64,000 bases of DNA, taken from the NCBI GenBank assembly GCA_014804755.1, contig JAAUZE010000015.1, forward strand, positions 1 to 64,000, in the 5' to 3' direction. Position 1 is the stretch's first letter. Every line of letters starts with the position of its first letter. The notes below the pieces were generated by a model. That model ran no database searches. It saw only the letters and a list, made by a program, of their open reading frames with translations, and had not been told where the DNA came from. This DNA comes from Lachnospiraceae bacterium. Its GTDB lineage: Bacteria; Bacillota; Clostridia; Lachnospirales; Lachnospiraceae. Shown in pieces: positions 1-6,326 of this stretch. A program made the translations under genes and the position numbers.

Positions 1-294
1 GCCGAACAGTGCCTGCGCATGCAGGAGGCTGCTGCTGAGCGGAAGCACTGGGAGAAAATAAAGGAGCAGCTTGTTGACGCAGAGAAAACGCTTGCGGAAA
101 AAGAAAGAGCGATTGCTGAGAAGGACAATACTATTGCTGAGAAGGACAATACTATTGCTGAAAAGGACAATACTATTGCCGAAAAGGACAATGCTCTTGC
201 TGAAAAGGACAATACCATTGCTGAGAGGGATGCTGAACTGGAACATTTAAAAGCACAACTGCGCAAATATCAGGAGCAGGACCGACGGGATTAA
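1..294 (+). CDS. C-terminal part of a coiled-coil protein (5' truncated by window)
   Basis: The reading frame is open from base 1, so the first in-frame ATG at position 19 is probably internal and the gene starts outside the window. The visible 97 residues are almost entirely charged helix. They are dominated by tandem copies of the heptad EKDNTIA (about residues 40-74), followed by a charged tail ending in QEQDRRD. A heptad with Ile/Ala at regular spacing predicts a coiled coil. I do not recognise a catalytic domain. Tails of this kind occur at the C-termini of PD-(D/E)XK transposase/Rpn-like proteins in related bacteria, but that is only a guess because the N-terminus is missing. Confidence 0.6.
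   Translation, partial: AEQCLRMQEAAAERKHWEKIKEQLVDAEKTLAEKERAIAEKDNTIAEKDNTIAEKDNTIAEKDNALAEKDNTIAERDAELEHLKAQLRKYQEQDRRD
118..222 (+). repeat. Five tandem 21-bp repeats encoding the EKDNTIA heptad
   Basis: Five consecutive 21-bp units starting at 118, 139, 160, 181 and 202 encode EKDNTIA, with one copy reading EKDNALA. The first two copies are identical at DNA level and the others differ by a few mostly silent changes. Perfect in-frame periodicity suggests recent unit duplication inside the coding sequence. Copy number may vary between strains. Confidence 0.9.
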
Positions 295-298
295 TACT

Positions 299-328
299 AA
301 GGAAATACTGATAAATCAGCATTTCCTT
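299..328 (+). terminator. Hairpin just after the coiled-coil gene
   Basis: The 14-nt arms 299-312 and 315-328 are complementary at 13 of 14 positions, with a 2-nt centre. The hairpin begins 4 nt after the stop codon. There is no T-run, so termination is likely but not certain. Confidence 0.45.
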
Positions 329-560
329 AGAAACTCTTACGGATGCGCACGGATTTGCATTGGAATTTTGCTGTTTTGCAGCGCAAATCCGGCGCGGGAA
401 ACGCTTTAATCAGCGTTTCCCTAAAAATTTCCTACACACTTCCTTGTTACATCACGGGTGTTTTTCCAAGTTATGTAAAGATTCCGGCATACTCGCCCTC
501 TTCCACAATATCCTGTGGTTTGCAATTTTGCCGTCAATATTTTGTAGAAGCCTGCGTCAT

Positions 561-632
561 TTATCCACAGTATTTTCCGACACACGTGACATATTTCGCC
601 AGAAATCCCCAATTTCCACAGACTTATCCACA
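561..632 (+). promoter_or_regulatory. Pair of perfect DnaA-box sequences
   Basis: TTATCCACA occurs at 561-569 and again at 624-632, in the same orientation and 63 bp apart. This is the strict DnaA consensus (TTATNCACA). A weaker ATTTCCACA lies at 612-620. The surrounding DNA carries no gene. No dnaA, dnaN or other origin-linked gene is visible, so an origin is not claimed. A DnaA-titrating or regulatory site is possible, and so is chance. Confidence 0.35.
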
Positions 633-846
633 TCGACTGACATGTCATATGACACGCAATCAATTTATTTTCTGCATGAACCTCTTGCAATTTTTCACCT
701 GCGGTTGTCCAGATTGGTCAATACTACATCTTGTGCTTACAGATTATGTCACCCCCTGTTCCTAGTGGCATTTCTGATGTTTCCACTATGTCATCTCCTC
801 CTCCTGCTTTCCTGTGCGTAATAAGTCTTCCTTGATCAGGATTTAA

Positions 847-875
847 TTGCATGTGATATGCGAGTGTGTTATGAT
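847..875 (+). promoter_or_regulatory. Sigma-A promoter for the TPR/XRE regulator
   Basis: TTGCAT (847-852), a 17-bp spacer and TATGAT (870-875) form a good sigma-A promoter about 75 bp upstream of the regulator's ATG at 950. Confidence 0.65.
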
Positions 876-949
876 GTCAACAAAACATCAAAGATGCTTT
901 TGCAAGTATTTCTTTTTCGCTTGCTGCTTACGCAGATTTGGAGACCGCC

Positions 950-1846
950 ATGGAGAAATATTCGATTGGAGAAATCATCCGTTATCTTCGGAAAGAACAG
1001 AAAATGACGCAGGAAGAATTGGCTGAGGGTATCTGCTCCAACGTCACCATTTCCCGCATTGAATCCGGAACACAGATGCCCTCGGACAGAATCATCAACC
1101 AACTGCTGGCGCGACTCGGGAGCGATCTCTATCAAACCGCTAACACCGCGCGGGAAAAGCGGGATCAGAAAACAGAGCGGTATCTTTCCCAAATCGCGGA
1201 AGAAGTCAATAAAGGACATTTTGAGAAAGCCGTCACACAGCTCTCACGGGTCGAAAGGGAAGATATAACAGATGTTCGGAACAAACAGCTTTACATCCTA
1301 TTAAAAGCCTCGATCGAACTTCGTACCGATCCACACCGCACGACAGAGATCATTGAGGAAATCAAACAAGGACTTTCCCTTACGAAAAAAGACATCTCCC
1401 TTTCACGATTTTCGAACGTGCCGCTAACTACTATAGAAGCCAATCTGCTCAATGCGCTCTGCGCCGCATATTTTCAGAACGGCGAAGACGAGCAGGCAAT
1501 GACGCTTGCAAAAAAGCTGAGTGAACATCTGATGCAGCATAAAGCTTCTTTTCAAAATGATCCGGAGCTGCTCCTGAATGCCCTGATCAATCTGTCTCAA
1601 TTGCTGGAAAAAGAAGCCGACTATGACAGCGCGCTTCAAATCTGCGAACAAGCGATCGTGATCAGTAAGGAGTCATATCATCAAATCCTATTTGCGGAAT
1701 TACAGTATTTTAAGGCAAAGCTGTTGCTCCGACTGGGGCAAACGGAAGAATGCAAAAACCTTCTTTCCGTCATCTATCCGTTCATGCAGCTACAAGGAAA
1801 AACCACTTTTGTTCAACTGATGGACGATTTATATCGGATGATGTAA
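950..1846 (+). CDS. XRE-family regulator with TPR-like C-terminus (RRNPP type)
   Basis: The 298-residue protein has an N-terminal helix-turn-helix (about residues 5-60, with the typical QEELAEGICSNVTISRIESG stretch). A roughly 230-residue all-helical region follows, containing TPR-like motifs such as ALINLSQLLEKEADYDSAL. This architecture is that of the Rgg/PlcR/ComR (RRNPP) family, whose TPR domain binds short secreted peptides in the cytoplasm. ATG 950 is preferred over TTG 938 because GGAG at 940-943 sits 6 nt upstream of it. The gene is followed directly by a 39-bp perfect palindrome and an ABC exporter on the same strand. RRNPP regulators commonly sit next to the exporter or peptide gene they control, so the pair may be one signalling unit. 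Peptide responsiveness is inferred, not shown. Confidence 0.8.
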   Translation: MEKYSIGEIIRYLRKEQKMTQEELAEGICSNVTISRIESGTQMPSDRIINQLLARLGSDLYQTANTAREKRDQKTERYLSQIAEEVNKGHFEKAVTQLSRVEREDITDVRNKQLYILLKASIELRTDPHRTTEIIEEIKQGLSLTKKDISLSRFSNVPLTTIEANLLNALCAAYFQNGEDEQAMTLAKKLSEHLMQHKASFQNDPELLLNALINLSQLLEKEADYDSALQICEQAIVISKESYHQILFAELQYFKAKLLLRLGQTEECKNLLSVIYPFMQLQGKTTFVQLMDDLYRMM

Positions 1847-1869
1847 ATTTAATTTACATCATCCGATAT
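1831..1869. repeat. 39-bp perfect palindrome overlapping the regulator stop codon
   Basis: Bases 1831-1849 are the exact reverse complement of 1851-1869 around a single central base, 1850. The left half contains the last codons and stop (1844-1846) of the regulator. The right half ends about 22 bp before a TATAAT at 1892. There is no T-run, so a simple terminator is less convincing than an operator or cruciform placed between the regulator and the exporter. Confidence 0.85.
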
Positions 1870-2041
1870 GTTAATTCAGAATAAAACTCTTTATAATGAG
1901 AACATCCCATTTGCAAACGGTGACATGAAAGCAAAATAACAAGCGATTGTGAAATGAGACCGGGGTGGCGAACAAATCAGGCCCGGCAACTGTGAAGTAT
2001 CCTCGCCCCACAAATAATCGCAACACAAGGGAGGTTCTATC
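1870..2041 (+). promoter_or_regulatory. Leader of the ABC exporter gene
   Basis: TATAAT at 1892-1897 is a consensus -10 box, but no good -35 is present at the expected place, where the palindrome ends. This fits a promoter that needs an activator or is blocked by a repressor. A 23-codon frame starts at ATG 1868 and ends at 1939 without a ribosome binding site. GC-rich complementary patches around 1962-1972 and 2002-2012 could fold. The real gene's AGGGAGG lies just before 2042. Confidence 0.4.
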
Positions 2042-3667
2042 ATGAAATCGTATTTTACCCACAAAAATAACGCATGTTTTTTGTTAGCCTTGGCTTTACA
2101 GACAATCCAGACGCTTCTCGCCGTTTTGGTGGCGGTATTGCTGAGCATTTTGATCGATGCCGTATCCGACAGCATCCAAACCGGAAATACTGCGCCGCTG
2201 ATGAAGATCCTACTGATCTGCATTGTCTACGCCGTCCTCCTGGGACTTGTCGTATTTTGCACCGGCAGACAGAAAAGCCGCTGTATCATGAACGCCATGA
2301 CAGCATTAAAGAAGGATGTCATGTCCGCCATTCTGAACAAAGAAATCGTCAGCTATCAGGCAGAGGCAAAAGGAGCCTATCTCTCTATGCTGAACCACAA
2401 TATGAGTCTCGTGGAGGAAAACTACTTCAAAAACTTTTTCACGATCTATGAATCCCTCTTGGGAATGGTGCTCGCAGCTATTGTATTGTTCGTAACAAAT
2501 CCAATCGTCGCGCTCTTTTCGCTGGCATGCACCTGCATCCCGACAGCAATTCCCAAACTCTTTGCGAAAAAGCTGTCCGCCATGCAAGCAAAAACCGCCG
2601 AAAAAGCATCAGAATTTCAAACACGGGTATCCGAAATACTGGATGGATATGAACTGATCAAGAATTATTCCATTGAAGAACAAATGCAGGAACGCTATCA
2701 AGCACAATCCATACAGGCAGAGCTTTGCAAATATAAACGGGAATGTGTAATGGCACAGCTCCAGGGAATCGCGAACACGGCATCAATCCTGACACAATTT
2801 CTCATCATGCTCTTTGCAGGATTTTTAGCGACAAAGGGATATATCACATTAGGAAGTATCGTGGCTGTCACACAATTATCAGGTCAGGTCATTACCCCTG
2901 CATCACAACTGACCGCAAGGTTCGGACTTCTTACATCCATACGCCCGGTTTCGGCAAAAATCATGGAATTAGCAAAAGAAAACGACAACCCACTCCCGAT
3001 TGACGATCCCAAAACCGAGGAGCATGATATCTCATTCCGCGATGTTTCTTTTTCCTATGGGGAACAGCCCGTGCTAAAGCATATCCGTCTCACACTGGAA
3101 AAGGGCAAAAAATATGCCTTGACCGGAAACAGCGGCAGTGGAAAATCCACGCTATTAAAATTGTTGATGCAATACTATCCGACTTATGAAGGGCAGATTC
3201 TGATTGACGGGACGGAGTTAAAAGAATACGGATGCTTTTTTAAGCAATGCGCCTATGTGGGGCAGGAAGTATTTCTTTTAAATGATACGATCGAGCACAA
3301 CATCTGTCTATATCAGGAACCGGATAAGGAACGCCTCGCCTATGCGATACGGGAATCCGGTTTAGAAACAGTCTTAAAACGGACAGACAAAGGGGTTCAA
3401 GCCATGACAGGCGAGAACGGTTCGAATTTCTCGGGCGGAGAACGGCAGCGGATTGCCATTGCCAGAGCACTCTATCACAACAAAAAGATTCTGCTGTTTG
3501 ATGAGGCAACCTCCGCTTTGGACAGCGATATGGCAGAGAAAATCGAAAACCTGATCTTGAACCTGAAGGATGTGACCTGCCTTTTCGTCTCCCACAAATT
3601 AAGCGCCTCCTGCGTGAAGCGGTACGACGGCATCATCCGTATGAGCGCCGGAATCGTGTCGGCATAA
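2042..3667 (+). CDS. ABC half-transporter, fused membrane and ATPase domains
   Basis: The 541-residue protein has about six hydrophobic segments in residues 1-300 and an ATPase domain at the C-terminus. Walker A is GNSGSGKST at about 362, the signature FSGGERQR at about 463, and Walker B ILLFDEATSALD at about 482-493, with the switch His in FVSHK. It is a complete half-transporter expected to act as a homodimer in the membrane. The fused layout is typical of exporters of peptides, lipids or drugs. No peptidase domain for leader removal is present. The strong GGGAGG precedes ATG 2042. It follows the RRNPP-type regulator and the palindrome, suggesting regulated export of a signal or toxic compound. 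The substrate is unknown. Confidence 0.85.
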   Translation: MKSYFTHKNNACFLLALALQTIQTLLAVLVAVLLSILIDAVSDSIQTGNTAPLMKILLICIVYAVLLGLVVFCTGRQKSRCIMNAMTALKKDVMSAILNKEIVSYQAEAKGAYLSMLNHNMSLVEENYFKNFFTIYESLLGMVLAAIVLFVTNPIVALFSLACTCIPTAIPKLFAKKLSAMQAKTAEKASEFQTRVSEILDGYELIKNYSIEEQMQERYQAQSIQAELCKYKRECVMAQLQGIANTASILTQFLIMLFAGFLATKGYITLGSIVAVTQLSGQVITPASQLTARFGLLTSIRPVSAKIMELAKENDNPLPIDDPKTEEHDISFRDVSFSYGEQPVLKHIRLTLEKGKKYALTGNSGSGKSTLLKLLMQYYPTYEGQILIDGTELKEYGCFFKQCAYVGQEVFLLNDTIEHNICLYQEPDKERLAYAIRESGLETVLKRTDKGVQAMTGENGSNFSGGERQRIAIARALYHNKKILLFDEATSALDSDMAEKIENLILNLKDVTCLFVSHKLSASCVKRYDGIIRMSAGIVSA

Positions 3668-3761
3668 ACATGACAGACATTGTGGCGAAAAAGCTAGTGT
3701 TAAAAAAATCATGGCAAAAGAGGACTGACTCCCAACCTCCTTTTTCTTTTGCGATATTTAT

Positions 3762-3864
3762 GGTATCATGTCGATAGACATGATACCGCGCCGCAGCGAA
3801 GCGAAGTGCGCATCCCATTTTTTATCATGATTGCGCAGCAATCATGGTATCATGTCGATAGACA
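3762..3864. repeat. Hairpins and a 20-bp direct repeat upstream of nfo
   Basis: Three structures occur together. A perfect 11-bp inverted repeat lies at 3762-3772/3777-3787 with a 4-nt loop. A perfect 9-bp inverted repeat lies at 3826-3834/3838-3846 with a 3-nt loop. An exact 20-bp direct repeat (3761-3780 and 3845-3864) is built on GGTATCATGTCGATAGACA. The second copy ends 10 bp before the ribosome binding site of endonuclease IV. The group may be part operator and part terminator of the upstream ABC gene. Confidence 0.6.
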
Positions 3865-3884
3865 AACTTTTTTGGAGGTTTCCC

Positions 3885-4739
3885 ATGACTTTGATTGGTT
3901 CCCATGTGGGCATGAATGCCCCTGATTTTTTTCTCGGCTCCGCGAAAGAGGCTGTATCCTACCAGGCTAATACCCTGATGCTTTACACCGGTGCTCCGCA
4001 AAACACCAAGCGCCGGGAACTCTCGGAACTAAAAATTGACGAGGGATGGGCGTATCTTCGCACACACGGCATCGAAGAAATTGTCATTCATGCCCCCTAT
4101 ATCATCAATCTTGCCAACACCGTAAAGCCGGAGACCTATGAACTCGCCGTTTCTTTTTTAACATTAGAACTTCAAAGAAGTGCCGCGATGGGTTCCCGTA
4201 TACTGATCCTTCATCCCGGCGCACATGTCGGCGCGGGCGCGGATGTCGGCACCCGCAGCATTGTGAAAGGTCTGCACGAGGTTCTAAGCGCCTGCCCCGA
4301 CTGCATGATCGCTTTGGAAACCATGGCGGGAAAAGGCTCCGAGATCGGCAGGCGCTTCGAGGAGCTTGCCGCGATCTATGACGGCGTACCGGAAAACGAC
4401 CGGCTCCGTATCTGCTTTGACACCTGCCATGTTCATGATGCGGGCTATGATATTGTGCACGATTTTGACGGTGTGATCGAACAGTTTGACCGACTGCTCG
4501 GAAAAGATCAGATCGCCGTATTCCATATCAATGACAGCAAAAACGAGCGCGGTGCTCACAAAGACCGCCATGCCAATATCGGTGAGGGCTTTATCGGCTT
4601 TGACGCGCTCCGAGCCATCGTGCATCACCCTGATTTTCTATCCGTTCCCAAGATTTTAGAGACACCCTACCGTCCCGATTCTGAAAATCCAAGTCAGACG
4701 CTTCCTCCTTATAAGGAAGAAATTGCTATGCTAAGGTAA
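3885..4739 (+). CDS. nfo: Endonuclease IV (AP endonuclease)
   Basis: The protein cleaves DNA 5' to abasic sites in base excision repair. Its 284 residues match the family length of about 280. All metal-binding motifs of the TIM-barrel fold can be seen in order: [48 protein letters not shown] and DRHANIGEG. The start is set at ATG 3885 because GGAGG at 3874-3878 is 6 nt upstream. The longer frame from 3831 begins inside the upstream palindrome and adds no conserved sequence. It is monocistronic and ends at a strong bidirectional hairpin. Confidence 0.95.
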   Translation: MTLIGSHVGMNAPDFFLGSAKEAVSYQANTLMLYTGAPQNTKRRELSELKIDEGWAYLRTHGIEEIVIHAPYIINLANTVKPETYELAVSFLTLELQRSAAMGSRILILHPGAHVGAGADVGTRSIVKGLHEVLSACPDCMIALETMAGKGSEIGRRFEELAAIYDGVPENDRLRICFDTCHVHDAGYDIVHDFDGVIEQFDRLLGKDQIAVFHINDSKNERGAHKDRHANIGEGFIGFDALRAIVHHPDFLSVPKILETPYRPDSENPSQTLPPYKEEIAMLR

Positions 4740-4783
4740 ATCCGGACCTCTGTTATTTCTTCTCACTATATCATATCAAAATG

Positions 4784-4816
4784 AAATTGCCGTCACAGCT
4801 CCTGTGACGGCAATTT
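4784..4816. terminator. Bidirectional hairpin between nfo and the peptidase gene
   Basis: Perfect 15-bp arms (4784-4798 and 4802-4816) enclose a 3-nt loop. The hairpin lies between two convergent genes and contains the stop codon of the minus-strand gene. Confidence 0.85.
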
Positions 4817-5764
4817 CCAATATTCCTCCACCTCCTGATCACTTCCCTCTTTTATCTTTAGCAACACAGGCCCGTCCAGAAACCGTGTTTCCTCCCCTGA
4901 TGCTAATATAACAAAATGTGTGCATAACACTTGCTCACCACTCCTTATCATATTCATGGGATCATATCCGCAGATCAGATAGTCTCCCTTTTTACCTACG
5001 GGCTTCTGCGCCAGAAACGCCTCTACCTGCTTTTTTCCAGTCTGCTGATATTTCCAAAGCTCTGACTGCAGAGGCTCCTCCCTACAATCTGCGCTGACAA
5101 AATGGTACAATGCTCCGGTAATGTATGCCTGCCTCCTGATATCGAAAAATGCCTGATTCACGGTTCTAAGCGCTGCCAGATAACGCCCCATTCTTTCCTT
5201 AAACTTTCCGGTACTGATAGATTGCAGCGCCCTGCAGCCTGCATACTCTGCTCTGCCCTCAATATGCTCTGCCAACAATTCCTGCTCCAGATCATCGCCC
5301 AATAATTTCCTCCGGCTTTCCCGTATTGCACGAAAGGCAGCCAATAATTCAGCTTTCCGCCCTCCGGTCTCTTCATAAGCAGTCGCTAACAACTGATTTT
5401 CCGCATATTTTAGCCGATAGTTATCCATGTTTGCGGGATATGCCAAAAGCTTCAGGTCATCCGGATACCGGTTCTCCCCACTCCGCTGCTGATGTGCATG
5501 GAACATCTCATGCACGAGATCCGCCGTAAGAACCTCCACATCTGCTTCCTGCGGGTTCTCCACCTGATAAATAGCAATAAAGTCTCCTTCAAAATCGATG
5601 GATGTGTTTCCGATAAAACGTTCGTCCCATGGGATGATCCTGCCTTTCAGCCAGACATGATCACCATTATAAAGCGCAAAGCCACAGCGCCGGAATTCAG
5701 GACATATGTCCTCATACTGCACAAGCTGTAATAAACGTTCTATTTTCTCATATAGCTGACGCAT
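4793..5764 (-). CDS. Putative zinc metallopeptidase with HExxH motif
   Basis: I do not recognise the family. The 323-residue protein has no signal peptide or clear membrane segment. It contains HEMFH at residues 85-89, a classical HExxH zinc-binding and catalytic motif. An EGRAEY stretch at 169-174 supplies a candidate third zinc ligand, as in gluzincin peptidases. The C-terminal 100 residues are mixed alpha/beta with no motif I can name. A good AGGAGG-type site precedes ATG 5764. It lies downstream of a MerR-like gene and a helicase gene on the same strand with an 82-bp gap, so it may be the last gene of that group. Peptidase activity is inferred from the motif only. Confidence 0.7.
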   Translation of the reverse strand: MRQLYEKIERLLQLVQYEDICPEFRRCGFALYNGDHVWLKGRIIPWDERFIGNTSIDFEGDFIAIYQVENPQEADVEVLTADLVHEMFHAHQQRSGENRYPDDLKLLAYPANMDNYRLKYAENQLLATAYEETGGRKAELLAAFRAIRESRRKLLGDDLEQELLAEHIEGRAEYAGCRALQSISTGKFKERMGRYLAALRTVNQAFFDIRRQAYITGALYHFVSADCREEPLQSELWKYQQTGKKQVEAFLAQKPVGKKGDYLICGYDPMNMIRSGEQVLCTHFVILASGEETRFLDGPVLLKIKEGSDQEVEEYWKLPSQEL

Positions 5765-5846
5765 TCTTCTCTCCTCCTAATCACATACCGCTTATCCAAA
5801 TGATCATTTTGATATATGTTTAGGATAAAATACGAATCCATATGTA

Positions 5847-6296
5847 TCAACTTGAAATACTCGGACTTTTTCCTATCCTCTCCATGGCTGCAGCAATATC
5901 CTTTGCCTGACCGACCAAAATAAACCGCCCGATTTCTTTTTTCCCGTCAAACTGATAGGTATATCGAAATTCTATCGGTTCCTCCCGCTCAATGTATTCC
6001 AGCAAATCCTCATTCATTTGTTCTGCCTGTTTCCTGCCCGGTTCGTCATGGATCAAACAGGTAGCGGGCTGCTGCGCGTGTTCCTCCTCCAAAAAATGCC
6101 GCACCTGCATCCTGCTCTTGATTCTCATCCCTTCCTTAATAAACGGCTGATTTAAAAAAAGACCCATGTCTTCCTCTGAAAAAGAATATTTTCCGGCTGT
6201 CATGGTACCGGTCAGAATCCCCTGACTATAGAATTTTCGCAGGGAGCGGGTAGAATATCCTGTCATGGACGCTAACTCCGCTAACGTGTAATACAT
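5847..6296 (-). CDS. MerR-like DNA-binding protein
   Basis: The 149-residue protein begins with a MerR-type winged helix-turn-helix (about residues 1-60: YTLAELASMTGYSTRSLRKF). The following region has no effector domain that I recognise and no cysteine cluster for metals. GGAGG is well placed before ATG 6296. The gene starts 30 bp after the stop of the nuclease-helicase gene and is probably cotranscribed with it. It may regulate its own operon, but no operator was identified. Confidence 0.7.
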   Translation of the reverse strand: MYYTLAELASMTGYSTRSLRKFYSQGILTGTMTAGKYSFSEEDMGLFLNQPFIKEGMRIKSRMQVRHFLEEEHAQQPATCLIHDEPGRKQAEQMNEDLLEYIEREEPIEFRYTYQFDGKKEIGRFILVGQAKDIAAAMERIGKSPSISS

Positions 6297-6326
6297 GTCT
6301 TTTCCTCCATTTCATACTCACTCATC

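Larger units (their letters stand above)
295..846. other. Gene-free stretch with palindromes and DnaA-box-like sites
   Basis: I see no credible gene here. The overlapping plus-strand frames at 343-821 are low-complexity in composition, lack ribosome binding sites and have no protein-like pattern. Besides the hairpin at 299-328 there is a perfect 10-bp inverted repeat (396-405 with 412-421, 6-nt loop). A GATTTGC/GCAAATC pair occurs around 351-388. Two 9-bp sequences at 561-569 and 624-632 match the DnaA box consensus. Confidence 0.6.

Noticed and set aside
118-222. CRISPR-like regular repeats
   Set aside because: The units are contiguous without spacers and encode an in-frame heptad.
343-821. 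Two overlapping plus-strand frames of 140 and 153 codons
   Set aside because: They lack ribosome binding sites, have Ser/Cys/Leu-rich shadow-like composition and run through palindromes and the DnaA-box pair.
295-846. Replication origin
   Set aside because: Two DnaA boxes alone are not enough. There is no dnaA, dnaN, rpmH or AT-rich unwinding element next to them.
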